Assembly (NCBI RefSeq): GCF_005239225.2 | Contig: NC_133300.1 | Span: 21,556,244-21,620,243 of the forward strand | Direction: 5' to 3' | Origin: Populus alba | Lineage: Eukaryota > Streptophyta > Magnoliopsida > Malpighiales > Salicaceae | DNA length: 64,000 nucleotides | In this document: piece after piece, positions 21,580 to 33,030 of the stretch | Layout: each line of letters begins with the position of its first letter | Position numbering within the stretch: position 1 is the first letter of the stretch | The notes under the pieces: generated by a model | What the model was told of the DNA's origin: nothing | Seen by the model: only the letters and a program-made list of their open reading frames with translations | The model's database searches: none | Translations under genes and position numbers: made by a program

Positions 21580-22439
21580 AAAACATTTTCCTTTGATAGA
21601 AGGTTACACAATGGTTTAGATATTGCACTAAAATCTTTGATGAACCTTCTGTAAAAACCAGCATGTCCTAAGAATGATCTAACATCTTTAACAGATTTTG
21701 GTGTTGGTAAGTTGGCAATTAACTCGATTTTAGATTTGTCAACCTCAATTCCTGTCGATGAAATAATGTGACCAAGTACAATGCCGTTTGTTACCATAAA
21801 GTGACATTTTTCCCAATTCAGTACAAGATTCTTCTCTTCACACCTGTTCAAAACCTTTTCCAAGTTAGTTAAGCAATCATCAAATGAATCACCAAAAACA
21901 GAAAAATCATCCATAAAAATCTCAAGAAAACATTCAACCATATCACTGAATATGCTAAGCATGCATCTTTGAAATGTGGCTGGTGCATTACATAACCCAA
22001 AAGGCATTCTTCGATATGCAAAAGTACCAAATGGACAAGTGAAAGTAGTCTTCTCTTGGTCTTCCAATGCAATTTCAATTTGATTGTAACCTGAATAGCC
22101 ATCTAGGAAACAATAAAATTCATGACCTGCAACTCTTTCTAGGATTTGATCCATGAAAGGTAAAGGAAAATGATCTTTTCTAGTCATTAAATTAAGTTTC
22201 CTATAGTCAATGCACATGCGCCAACCAGTAATAGTCCGAGTTGGAATTAACTCATTTTTCTCATTTGTTATCACAGTGACTCCAGACTTTTTGGGTACAA
22301 CTTGGGTAGGACTTACCCATTTGCTGTCAGAAATAGGATAAATGATTCCATTATCTAGAAGTTTAATGACTTCATTTTTCACTACTTCTTTCATATTAGG
22401 ATTAAGTCTTCGTTGCATTTCTCTAGATGGTTTAAACAT
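21576..22439 (-). pseudogene. Athila-like reverse transcriptase
   Basis: Motifs: WVSPTQVVPKKSG, WRMCIDYRKLNLMT, YCFLDGYSGYNQI, FGLCNAPATFQRCM and the catalytic FMDDFSVFG, then LGHIISSTGIEVD and SFLGHAGFYRRFIKDFS. These are the fingers, palm and thumb of a Ty3/gypsy RT. The N-terminal joint to the protease region is broken by one extra base near 22434 (TTTAAAC here, TTTAAC in the duplicate near 23113). The C-terminal joint to RNase H is broken by indels in homopolymers. Confidence 0.9.
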
Positions 22440-22718
22440 TTTCCTCCAAATAAATCCTGTGTGTGCAAATCAAAGGACTAATTCCTTTTATGTCAGCTAT
22501 GGTCCATCCTAATGCATTTTTGTGCATTTTCAGAGTCTGTAGTAACTTACCTTCCTGATGTGCGTTAAGTTTGGAAGAGATTATTACCGGAAAAGTTTCA
22601 TTTTCTCCCAAAAATGAGTATTTAAGATTGACTGGTAACGGCTTCAAATCAAGTTTTGGTGGTTGAACACTTGAAGGTATAGACTCAATTGATCGTGATG
22701 GCAATTCTTCAATTTGTG
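22411..22718 (-). repeat. direct duplication, copy joined to RT
   Basis: About 308 bp that is repeated at 23092-23398. It covers the linker between protease and RT. This copy has one extra A in the run at 22434-22436 and is frameshifted. Confidence 0.9.
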
Positions 22719-22874
22719 TTTATATTATATAATCTTGCCTTGTTCATTCGCATCAGAAATCTGTTTATATTATATAATATATCTCTTTGATCTTTTCATA
22801 AACTCAGTATATAGGCTGGAAACCTGTGACCCGATCTTTTAGATCATTCTCAGGTATAACAACGCCACGTATTG

Positions 22875-22921
<47 letters not shown>

Positions 22922-23091
22922 TACTATTAATATTATTATTATTATTGTTGTTGTTGTTGTCTTGTTATTTATAATTTATACAATTAACCTCTCTGTGGTT
23001 CGACCCCGATCTTGCCGGGTTATTTATTACTTCGACACTCCTACACTTGGGAGAAGACATCAATCTTTTGGTCGTGTCAAGTTTTTGGCGC
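22719..23091 (+). mobile_element. inverted LTR-end plus PBS fragment inside the Athila-like pol region
   Basis: This segment reads, on the plus strand, the same sequence as the minus strand of the 5' LTR end and leader: CTTGCCTTGTTCATTCGC, the triplet array, CGACACTCCTACACTTGGG and TTTTTGGCGCCGTTGC from the PBS. It is therefore inverted relative to the element. Its right edge merges into the duplicated pol segment through the shared bases CGTTGC; its left edge has a short duplicated TTTATATTATATAA. The protease frame from 24359 runs into it and stops at 22965. Confidence 0.92.
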
Positions 23092-24359
23092 CGTTGCATT
23101 TCTCTAGATGGTTTAACATTTTCCTCCAAATAAATCCTGTGTGTGCAAATCAAAGGACTAATTCCTTTTATGTCAGCTATGGTCCATCCTAATGCATTTT
23201 TGTGCATTTTCAGAGTCTGTAGTAACTTACCTTCCTGATGTGCGTTAAGTTTGGAAGAGATTATTACCGGAAAAGTTTCATTTTCTCCCAAAAATGAGTA
23301 TTTAAGATTGACTGGTAACGGCTTCAAATCAAGTTTTGGTGGTTGAACACTTGAAGGTATAGACTCAATTGATCGTGATGGCAATTCTTCAATTTGTGGT
23401 CTCCAATTACATGCCTTTGCTTCTTCCTGAAAATAAACCATTTGCAACTCGTCAGGTTCATCAATCTTAGTTTCACTAGAAGTGGTTTGAAATTGATCAT
23501 GAACTAATTTTTCAATAAAGTCCACTTCCTGTAAATCATTATCATCTCCAGGTTGCTTGCAAATGTTAAAAATATTCATCTCCAATGTCATGTTTCCAAA
23601 TGATAGTTTCATCAGTCCATTCCTACAATTAATCAATGCATTAGAAGTTGCAAGAAATGGACGTCCTAAAATAACAGGAATTGAATTACATGCTTCAACA
23701 GGTTGTGTATCCAAGACAATAAAATCTACAGGGTAAATGAATTTATCAACTTGTACTAACACATCCTCAACTATTCCTCTAGGCACTTTTACAGATCTAT
23801 CAGCAAGTAAAAGAGTTACAGAAGTTGGTTTTATTTCACCTAGATTGAGACTTTGAAAAACCGAATATGGAAGTAAATTCACACTAGCTCCAAGATCAAG
23901 TAAAGCTCTTTCAATTTTATGTTCTCCAATAAAGCAAGAAATTGTAGGACAACCAGGGTCTTTATATTTCAAAGCATTATTGTTCTGAAGAATAGCACTT
24001 ACTTGTTCGGCTAAAAAGGCTTTCTTTTTCACATTCAGTTTTCTCTTCACAGTGCATAGATCTTTCAAAAATTTAGCATAGGAAGGTACCTGTTTAATAG
24101 CATCCAACAAAGGTATATTGATCCTTACCTGTTTAAAAATTTCAAGGATTTCAGAATTGTGATTGACTTTCCTTTGTTTGGTCATGGCATGAGGAAATGG
24201 AAGTGCTGGCGGAGAATCAGTCTTTTTCTTCACAACGTTCAAATTCAACCCCTTCCTTACCCTCAGAGATTGACTCATCATCTTTCTCACAAGGTTCAAG
24301 AGTGGGTTTTTCAATAACCTTACCGCTGCGAAGAGTGATGCTGATTTGACTTGATCCAT
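22965..24359 (-). pseudogene. Athila-like protease region
   Basis: A 464-codon frame. The retropepsin-like domain has the active-site ALLDLGASVNLLPYSVF (about residues 159-175) and PVILGRPFLATSNALINC. The upstream part (PLLDAIKQVPSYAKFLKDLC) is typical of Athila gag-protease linkers. The final residues derive from the inverted LTR fragment and are not part of the original protein. It would cleave the polyprotein. The frame overlaps the end of gag (24320-24359) in a different frame, indicating an indel. Confidence 0.88.
23092..23398 (-). repeat. direct duplication, copy joined to protease
   Basis: Second copy of the 0.3 kb pol segment, contiguous with the protease frame. This copy lacks the extra base of 22411-22718 and keeps its frame through the protease-RT linker, up to the inverted fragment. 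Confidence 0.9.
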
Positions 24360-25781
24360 GTGTTGGCTTTCAGAACTACTTGCATTGCATTGTATTGCCC
24401 CTTTGGATTTTGTTGTGGTTGAGATGGAAACTTACCTTTCTCTTGAAAACTGAGAGCAGATGTGAATTTTGCAAGAGCATCTTTAAAATTTGTCATGCTT
24501 TGAGTAAGTTGAGTGTTGATTGTCTCTTGCTTTTCAATGAATGCATGCAATGTTTCCTCAAGATTTCTTCTAGGAGGTGGAGCATAAGGAGGTGCATATC
24601 CATGAGAATTTTGGAAATTATGGTGTGCTTGAAACGGTGGCTGTGAAGTTTGTGCATTATTGTTATCACTCTTCCAACTGAAATTTGGGTGATTTCTCCA
24701 ACCAGGATTGTATGTTTGCGAGTATGGGTTATGATTGGGCCTTTGGAAACTGTTTAAGGCATGGGCTTGTTCATGGAGACATTCCTTGAAAGAAGGCAAA
24801 GTTGGACAGTTATTGGTTGCATGTTCATTTGTTTCACAGATTTGACACACAATGTCTTGAACAGATTTTAATTGACCACTCTTTTTCAATTCTAGTGCCT
24901 CGACTTTTCTAGCTAAAGATGTAAACTTGGCTTGGAGGTCATGATCTTCCCTAAGGTTATACATACCTCCACTAGATGTATGAGGTTGGGTTTTACTTGG
25001 TGCCTCATAAGTGCCCTTAGTGTCCCAATTTTGCGCATTTTCAGCTAGCAAGTCTAAGTACTTCCATTGCTTCATTAGGGTCTTTATCCTCAAAAGTTCC
25101 ATTGCACATCAATTCAACCATTTGCCTATCTTTAGGTGTTAATCCTTCATAAAATTGTGAAACCAATCTCCATGTTTCAAAACCATGATGAGGGCAAGTA
25201 TTAAGCAAGTCTCGATACCTATCCCAACATTGGTAAAATGTTTCTCCTGGTTTTTGAGTGAAAGTGGTGATTTGTCTTTTGAAAGAGTTGGTTCTATGAG
25301 ATGGAAAAAACTTCTTTAAAAACTGTTGTTGCATTTCATCCCAAGCACGAATGGATCCTGACCTAAGATTTTGTAGCCATGTTTTAGCTTTATCTTTTAA
25401 TGAAAAGGAAAAAGCTTTAATCGAATGGTGTTTCATGCTACAATTTAAGTCATTATAGGTGTTACAAACTTCTTCAAATTCTCTCAAATGCAAGTATGGA
25501 TTTTCTAGATCTAAGCCATGAAAAGAAGGTAAAAGTTGAATAATGCCTGGCTTAAAATTAAAATGGGATGCATCAGGAGGGAAAACTATGCATGAGGGTG
25601 CACTTGTTCTTGTAGGATTCATGTGGTCTCTAAGTGTCCTAACACGGTTATTCTCATTATTCTCATTATTCTCATTATTCTCATTATGAAGTGATTGGTT
25701 ATCTTCTTCGGCCATATTTTCTGAAAATGATGAGGATACCCTAGAAAGTCTACCACTTAATGTACGTGACCAAACACTCAT
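24320..25781 (-). pseudogene. Athila-like gag with zinc knuckle
   Basis: The capsid domain includes PGIIQLLPSFHGLDLENPYL, SLKDKAKTWLQNLRSGSI and WDEMQQQFLKKFFPSHRT, characteristic of plant Ty3/gypsy gag. After a one-base insertion near 25060, the next frame continues with YLDLLAENAQNWD and a CCHC knuckle, CQICETNEHATNNC, then a Gln/Pro/Asn-rich tail. Candidate starts are ATG at 25781 (MSVWSRTL) and at 25715 (MAEEDNQS). A run of AGAATAATG units encodes repeated ENN near 25650-25680. It would form the particle and bind element RNA. Confidence 0.88.
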
Positions 25782-25928
25782 GCACGTGTAGAAAGAAAAT
25801 AAAAGGAAGAAGAAAACAAAAAAAAAAGAAACAAAAAAAGAAAAGAAAAAAAAAAGAAACAAAGTTAGATACAAGAAAAGAGAAAAGAGAAAACAAAATA
25901 AATACTATGATTTGTACAAGAAATTACC

Positions 25929-25946
25929 TCCCCGGCAACGGCGCCA
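25929..25946 (-). other. primer binding site, tRNA-Asp type
   Basis: Minus strand TGGCGCCGTTGCCGGGGA is an 18-base match to the 3' end of plant tRNA-Asp, the primer used by Athila elements. It is 6 nt from the inferred LTR end at 25953. Confidence 0.9.
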
Positions 25947-25952
25947 AAAACT

Positions 25953-26120
25953 TGACACGACCAAAAGATTGATGTCTTCTCCCAAGTGTAGGAGTGTCGA
26001 AGTAATAAATAACCCGGCAAGATCGGGGTCGAACCACAGAGAGGTTAATTGTATAAATTATAAATAACAAGACAACAACAACAACAATAATAATAATAAT
26101 AATATTAATAGTAGTAATAC

Positions 26121-26157
<37 letters not shown>

Positions 26158-26368
26158 CAATACGTGGCGTTGTTATACCTGAGAATGATCTAAAAGATCG
26201 GGTCACAGGTTTCCAGCCTATATACTGAGTTTATGAAAAGATCAAAGAGATATATTATATAATATAAACAGATTTCTGATGCGAATGAACAAGGCAAGAT
26301 CAACAATATCAGGATCCTTGATCAAACACAGAGCATACTTAACGTACATAAAATATAACAAGAATGTA

Positions 26369-26402
<34 letters not shown>

Positions 26403-27972
26403 TTAGTAATAATAATAATAATAATAATAACAATAAAAAGACGAGGAGGAGGAAGAGACAATAATAACAACAACAATAATAATAATAATAACAACAATAA
26501 TAACAATAACAACAATAATAATAACAATAATAAGAAAAGCAGGAAGAAATTAATGAGAACTTTGAGATGGAAGATTAATGTAAGGATTAAACAATAATAA
26601 AGACAAATGTCAAGGTTAGAGGATCCACCAATGGTATTTCAAACAAGTATAATATAAACTCTTATTACTCAATTTGGAAACCACACACGAAGGAGGTTCC
26701 AGTCGGATGATTTGTCATTAATAGCTCATTATAAATTATTAACATAATCATATTAATTATCTTATGTACATAACACCAAACTTTTAAATATTGTCAGGAA
26801 TTCATGATGTTAACTGATGTTAACAACAAATCAAGTACCTTTCATAGCCCCAGGTGTAGGTAATACCATACGGTTGGGTTATGAGAGTGCCAAGCATTTG
26901 TTGTACCAAGTATTATACAACACAAATTTAGATTAACCATTTAACAAGCAAGGTATTAAGAATTAGTAAGATAAAAAGATAAGACATGTTAATATTAAAC
27001 ATTAAGGTCCATATTGAGTTTACACCATACTTGTTCTTACACCATTAGTGTAACCTTTCACCTTGACATAATAAACTTAGCTAAACATAATGAAGAAGAA
27101 AAACATAAATAAATAAAACAAGAACATAAAAAAAATACAAGTTAACTAAGGAAAGGAAAGGAAATGAAAAGCATAAACAAGAAATTAATAAAAGCAAAGC
27201 TTAAGAATTACAAAAAATATAAAGAGAGAAATAAAGAGCATGAACTTGATCTGAACAACCAAGCCCCTAAATACATGGCAAATGCCTCCTTTTATAGGCT
27301 AAAATTCGGAATTATTGCTTTGATGACTCATTGTTGAGTGGGTGGCCAACTTTTGACTTAGTGAAAAATCCTTATCATCTTGTCTAAATAAAACAAAAAT
27401 GCTAGCATCAGAACTGGGTCCAGATGTCCAAATGAAAGTTCTGCGAAATTCTCTTAGCTTTCCAGCAAAAAAAGATGAGGTCATTTGGACTTCTAGAACT
27501 CAAGATATGGGCTGAACACTGAATAGTGTTTGGGCTGCAGGACAGCTTCGGACTTCTCCGTTGTTGCTATTATTTGGACTTGAAAACGGCCTTCTTAGAT
27601 CTTGATGTCCAAATGAAAGTTGTAGGCCTATGTCTTATCAAATCTCTGTAAAAAATTTCAGATCATTTGGATATCTAGAACTCGAGATATGACCCAATTA
27701 CCGAACAGTGTTCCAGTTTGGACTGCACCAACATCTCTTTTCTAAGCTTCACCCTTCTTTATCTTCAAAATTTCAGTAGTTGAATTCATCAATCAATCCT
27801 TTGATTTATGTGATATGCCTGCATTTAAGATGAACATTTACCATATATTAGGGTAATTTATAATATTAGACTTGTTATTATAAAACATGCTTTAGTTAAG
27901 GAGTTATTGATACTTTAAGTGCAAAATGATGATATAAACCCTTGATAAACATGCACTTTTAAGTACTAATCA
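25953..27972 (-). mobile_element. 5' LTR of the Athila-like element
   Basis: Minus strand starts TGATTAGTACTT and ends GGTCGTGTCA, i.e. TG..CA. It matches the 3' LTR over 25987-27972. It is followed on the right by the interrupted family A LTR. Confidence 0.9.
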
Positions 27973-28212
27973 ATTTATTACTCCCAATAATATTTTGGAT
28001 ATTCGTCCTTCAAGGATTTCTTTATTCAAACATTAGCGGTGAATAATAGATGAATTCCCCCAAAATAAGATTTTTATAGTTTTTGGAATATTGGCCAATA
28101 CCCTTTGGAGTTTTACAAACATGTTGTAAAATCCAGATATACAAGAAAACAATTTTTTTTTTTTGATGTTTAAGAAATCCATGCAAAAACACATTTTTAA
28201 AACTTCCAAAAT

Positions 28213-28213
28213 T

Positions 28214-28266
<53 letters not shown>
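28213..28266. repeat. TA microsatellite in family A LTR
   Basis: Long TA run interrupted once by AATA. Confidence 0.95.
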
Positions 28267-28270
<4 letters not shown>

Positions 28271-28737
28271 GAACATTCAAAAAATGTTAGAGTATTGGCC
28301 GTATGCATGAAAACAAAAACATTTTTTTTTAATCAATATTTTTTGTTGATGAAAATCGGGTATTTTAATACCGGATTTGTATCTTTACAGTATAAAAATA
28401 TAAACCGATATTAATCAAAATACAGTAATAAAATTGCAGAAAAATCACAAATTCTTTAAAATAATTTTTTAAGAATTTTTATTTTTTATTTATTTTTTTT
28501 TAATAAAAATTTTTAGGTTGGGCCTCGTTTGGCCCATATGGCTGGGCTGGACCCAGCAAGCCTAACCGGGTCACTGACCTAAGCCAGTGTCCTGGGTGGA
28601 AGCTCACGTGTGCATGCTTAGTACCATATACAAATGGTACTGCTGAAGTGAATTATAATTCGCTATGAACAGTAAAAATGCAAAAGGAAACCACGCATAG
28701 CAACATGCAAAAGAAAATCACGCATAGTAATATATGG

Positions 28738-28821
28738 TACTGTTCAAGTGAATTATAATTCACTTGAACAGTAACATTTGCACTTCACTGTTCAAGTGAA
28801 TTATAATTCACTTGCACAGTG
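28738..28821 (-). repeat. two palindromes of the family A LTR
   Basis: 28738-28773 is a perfect 36-bp palindrome centred on AATTATAATT. 28786-28821 is a near-perfect second one. They lie directly downstream (minus strand) of the splice-donor-like motif at 28863-28872. Confidence 0.92.
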
Positions 28822-29533
28822 AAAATGCTAAAGGAAATCACATGCACAGAGACGCAAAACGCTTACCTGGACGTGGAACCGACAGGAACGAAGACGATGT
28901 CGAACACTCATAGTGATGCTGGTGGCGGTGGAGAGGAAGCCGACGAGGGCTCATGGTGGTGCTAACGGTGGTAGTGGCTCGTTTGGTGGTGGCGTTGCTG
29001 CGGCTCCTCTTCCTCTTCCTTATTGTTTTGGCGCTACTTCTTCTCTTTATTTCCTTTGCTCCCTCTGTCAACAAGGTTCTTCTCTTTCTTCAACAGCTTC
29101 GTGGAGATGCTGGTGGTGGCAGCCTGGGAAGTGGCCTAGATGGTGGCCAACCCTTCTTCCTCTTCTTCTGTGCGTTTTTCTCTTCAGCTCTGTTCTCCTC
29201 TGTTTTCGTTTCTTCTTGCCGCTTTTCACAGGGCTGTTGTTGACTGAGATGGCAATGGCAGCTGGTGGCCGGCCTTCCTCTTCTCTGCTGCTTCTGCGTT
29301 ATTTCTTCTCTTTGTCTAGTCACCTTGCTTCTCTGCTTCTTCTTCCAAGCGGCGGTTCCAAGAGCAAGGTGGGTGGTGGCAGTATTATTTCAAATGGTGG
29401 GGATAGAGAGAAAGAGAGAGAGGTTATAGTTCTTCTCTTCCCCTCTGTTTTCCTTCTCTCTTTTGTTCCCTATGTTCTCCCTCTCTCGTCTCTCGTTTCA
29501 AAAAAGCCCTCTCTGTTGCTGGTGTCAAGAGCA

Positions 29534-29543
29534 GTATTTATAG
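29534..29543 (-). promoter_or_regulatory. TATA box of the split family A LTR
   Basis: Minus strand CCTATAAATA, followed downstream by a leader with GA-rich stretches, as in the other copies. Confidence 0.55.
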
Positions 29544-30274
29544 GCTAGAAGGGAGCGGGTTATTGATGCACGTGGGGAACAGGGGAGCGGCCTACTGTTA
29601 TGCTTGGGGAGCAGGGGAGTGGCCAGTGCTCGGTTGGTCGGTGGGCTAGAGGGACCGGCAAAAATTTAAAAAAACTTCTTTTTCCTTCTTCCCCGCTGCA
29701 TGTTCGGGGGCAAGAAGAAAGGGGAATAGTGTTGTTCAAAACGGCACCATTCGGCCCTTCTCTCTTTGTTTTTTTTTTTTAAAAATGTATGAAACGACGC
29801 CGTTTTAGAGAAAACACGTTTCATTTAAATGTGGCGCCAGAATGCGCCAAACTTCAAATCAGCCCTTAATCATCTTTTTCCCTTTCAATTGCATCCCTGC
29901 CAATTTCTGTCCCCGTCCCTGTAGTTGGCCGCGTTTTCCACCTTGGTCCTTGGCCTCTGATTTATGCAATTTAGCCCTCAATTGATCAAAAAACTTCCAA
30001 TTTCTTAAATTAGGCCCCTGAATCAATTCAATACAGCCCCCTATCTTCGCGTCTTTTCCAAATTGGTCCCTGGTTTCGGATTTTCTCAATTAAGTCCCTA
30101 ATTGGCCATTAAACTTCAATATTTATGCAATTAAGCCCCTGATTTGACCCAATAAATTCCTAAAAAATATATTTTGGCCCCAGAACTTAAATTTCTTCTA
30201 ATTAAAGCCCAAATTGACTTAAAAATCAATTTTTCTTGCAATCAAATCCTCTATAAATTCAAAAAAATCCAATT

Positions 30275-31109
30275 CTGACTATAGCAGAATGATGTCCATA
30301 ATTCATCCTAAATTCTGTACAGAATCTCTAATTATGCTTCAAGGACCACTCTAGAATTTTATCAAAATTTTAGGGTCAAATTGTAATTTTATCAAATGGA
30401 AGGATTGAATTGAAAGTGTCATAAATTCATAACTATGCTTGAATTTTCCCATAATTCATCTTTAATTCTGTTCATAATCTCGAATTATGTTCCAGGGACC
30501 AAGCTTTAATTTTTCCAAAGTTTGGGGACTAAACTGTAATTTTCACAAATTGAAGGACCAAACTGAAATTTCATCATCTTCAACCTCAAACCCAGAATTT
30601 TCATAGATCACCTTCTGTTATCTTAAGATTTCTAACTCAAATTAACCATTTAAACAAAATCATAACTCAAAATCATCATCTTTATCTACAATCTTCCAAA
30701 ATTAACTAAACAATTCATTACCCATAACAATCAACACATAATATTCAAATCAATTCATCAATCAACCCAAAACATAATCTTCAAAACCCTAACATTCAAT
30801 AAAACAGAAATTTAAAGATAAAAGAACACCCATTTATACATTTAAAAACCTAAATATTACCTTTAAACTTATTTTCTCCAACTCTCTTCTATTTCCCTTA
30901 TCTTTTCCTCTTTTCTCTTCTTCTTCTTTCCCTGTTCTTCTCTTCTGCTATCCCTCACACTAAACTTTTATATCCCTTTTTTCTTTTTTCTTTCTATTTA
31001 TACTTATCAAGTTTTATTCAATTACCACAATACCCCTTATTCATTTATACCCACTTTTAAGCCTCTAAGGGCTTTGTTGCCTTTTCCTACTCTTATTTAT
31101 TTTCTAACA
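30275..31109 (-). mobile_element. Tekay-type LTR, minus strand, part 2
   Basis: Reverse complement of the first third of the Tekay LTR, including the GGACTAAACTGTAATTTTCA repeats and the segment with TACCCACTTTTAAGCCTC. It ends TTTTCTAACA at 31109, the expected LTR terminus with changes. About 0.3 kb of LTR between this part and 13805-14610 is missing. Confidence 0.75.
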
Positions 31110-31134
31110 TCGCAGGGGAGCGGCATCGCAGCAA

Positions 31135-32424
31135 CAATTCCTAGGTGTCTTCTGGAATAGTCTTTGGCTTAGTTAAGGAGTCATCACCTAGTATTATAGA
31201 TACTAGGAATCCTAACTGGTTTTTTAAAGATTCTAGAAAAGAGACTGTTTGCATAAAGGCAATGTATTAACACCTCTAATATGTCTTACCTAAGATAAGT
31301 TGTATTATTTTGTATTTGTTTGCTATGGTTTGATGACATCTATCTCTACCGACTTAACCATGAAGGGTCTGCTACGATGAACAAATTCTAATTTTCTAGG
31401 TCAAGAACTCAGTTTGTGAAAGTGAAATACCCTCAATTATTGTTGAGGCTTCTTTTAGGGGAAAACTAGAATTTTGCTACCACGTCATTCCAAATAATAT
31501 TTTAGATAAAATTCTCTACGGATTTTATCCTTATATTAGAAGTGAATGAGTTGTATTATTTGAAATAATATTGTGGATATTAACCTTATATAGGTTTTTT
31601 TTTTATACTTCTATTAAAGTGAGTAATAAAATTATTATCCCTAATAATATTGTGAATGTTAATTCATTTTAGGTTTTTTATCTTTATATTAAAAATGAAT
31701 AATATTTATTATCTATAATAATATCTTGGATATTCATCCCTTTTACGTTTCTTATCCTTATATTAAAAGTTAATAATATCTCTTCACCCAAAATAATTTT
31801 TAAATATAGGCCAAAATACTTTGAAATTTTCCAAACTTGTTATAAAATCTATGTAATAGGTTTTTTTAAAAAATTTTGCCAAAATATTTTAAAATTTCTT
31901 TGAAAAATATGCTCAAATAAATTTAGGATATTTGGTCTAAAAGATTGATTGTTCATCCAGGTTTGTTTCTATCTAATTTTTTAAAATTGTTTGAAAAAAA
32001 TACAAAACTTGTAAAAAAAACAACAAAAAAATGTGTTGATGTATTTGCACGATTTTCAACATCTTTTCTAAATAATTTAAAATGAAAACAAGAAAAGAAA
32101 AGGAAAAAAAGCATTTCTAACAAAAATACAAACCAAAGCCAAAAAAGCAAAACTAAAGCTAAAAAAACACATTAAACACCCAAAAAAAAAAAATACAAAA
32201 AACTCAAAATTTCTTGAACAAAATAGATCAAATGCACAAAAAAGATGAAGAACTCCAAGAATAAAACCCAACAACATGAGTTTCAAATTAGATCAATTTT
32301 GGTCAAAATAAAGGTACGTATATGTTAGAAATCATACAAAGAACAATAATCTAGTATCTAATAACTTTAATTTTCACTAAAAAAATTATGATATTTGTTA
32401 AAATGAGTTTTGGTTCAAAACTGA
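31135..32424 (-). mobile_element. degenerate family A LTR, minus strand
   Basis: It has the reversed signature GGAGTCATCACCTAGTATT, the TCCTAACTGGTT segment, GCATAAAGGCAATGTATTAA and TATGTCTTACCTAAG, all with many changes compared with young copies. The inner part is AT-rich and loses similarity by about 32 kb. No ends or target duplication were identified, so boundaries are approximate. Confidence 0.65.
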
Positions 32425-33020
32425 TGTCATAACCCAATTATTTACTCTTTTATTATTTTTTATTTTTTTACTATATTTTTATGAAAAATGATAACAAAAA
32501 AATGGAAAAAAAAAATATAAAAAAAATAATAAAAATGATAATGAAAAAATGATGATAAAAAATTAAATGAATGAAGAATAAATTAAAATTTGGGTTAAGG
32601 CAACATAATTGAAAGTCTAGGGACTAAATTATGTTTTTATTAGTTTAATTAACCAAATAAAGGGCTTAATTGAAGAGCTGATGAGTTTTGGGACTTAATT
32701 GAAATTGAAATTAGTTTAATTAATGAAATTAGGGGTTTAATTGAAAATTCAGAAAACGGGGACTGTTTCGTAAAATGCGTTGAGATGCAGGGGTCTAATT
32801 AAAGTTTATCCATGGGCCTTATTTACAAAACGTTCAAAACATCAAGGGCCAAAACGCAAATGGCCATTAATAACAAACGGTGCTGTTTTCGTAAGCTGTT
32901 CATCTTCTTCACCCGACCGAAAAACAACAGACGCCTCTGCCATCGCAGACCATTACCATTAATCCTGCAATAACGGTCCCGAAAGTCTTCATTGTCAAGG
33001 AAAATGCGTGGCATTCTCTG

Positions 33021-33030
33021 GCTATAAAAG
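33021..33030 (+). promoter_or_regulatory. TATA box of family A copy at 32425
   Basis: GCTATAAAAG followed by the GA-rich leader, about 600 bp into the LTR. Confidence 0.6.

Larger units (their letters stand above)
14872..27972 (-). mobile_element. Athila-like Ty3/gypsy retrotransposon carrying LOG and cysteine-rich genes
   Basis: A 13.1 kb element on the minus strand: 5' LTR (25953-27972), PBS matching tRNA-Asp, gag, protease, RT, RNase H/integrase, then two extra genes, polypurine tract and 3' LTR (14872-16861). The tRNA-Asp primer site, the DLGASVNL protease and FMDD reverse transcriptase fit the Athila lineage. The LTRs are almost identical by eye, so insertion is recent. The outer tip of the 3' LTR (about 34 bp), the target duplication and some host sequence appear deleted. 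Gag, protease and RT frames contain indels, so this copy looks non-autonomous. Confidence 0.9.
27973..30274 (-). mobile_element. family A LTR, minus strand, part 2
   Basis: It resumes with ATTTATTACTCCCAATAAT, the sequence expected from the 51416-54300 copy. It contains, in minus-strand order from the right, U3 repeats, the ACGGCGTCG-type inverted repeat (about 29783-29833), TATA box, leader, splice-donor-like CCAGGTAAGC (28863-28872), palindromes, a GGGCC tract and AATACCGGATTTGTATC-type repeats. The expected outer end (GGGTTACAACA) is missing; the sequence switches to Tekay LTR near 30274, so the U3 tip is deleted. The frames at 28838-29548 are unsupported by any domain. Confidence 0.85.

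Noticed and set aside
25987..27972. Shorter 5' LTR boundary at 25987 for the Athila-like element
   Set aside because: It would leave 40 nt between LTR and PBS. The boundary at 25953 gives TG..CA ends and a 6-nt gap; the shorter match arises because the 3' LTR tip is deleted.
28738..28821. Palindromes considered as a miniature inverted-repeat transposon
   Set aside because: They lie at a fixed position within family A LTRs, have no target duplications of their own, and equivalent hairpins occur in the other copies.
28838..29548. Open frames on both strands with Ser/Leu-rich translations
   Set aside because: They lie in the biased leader of a family A LTR, overlap on opposite strands and show no domain.
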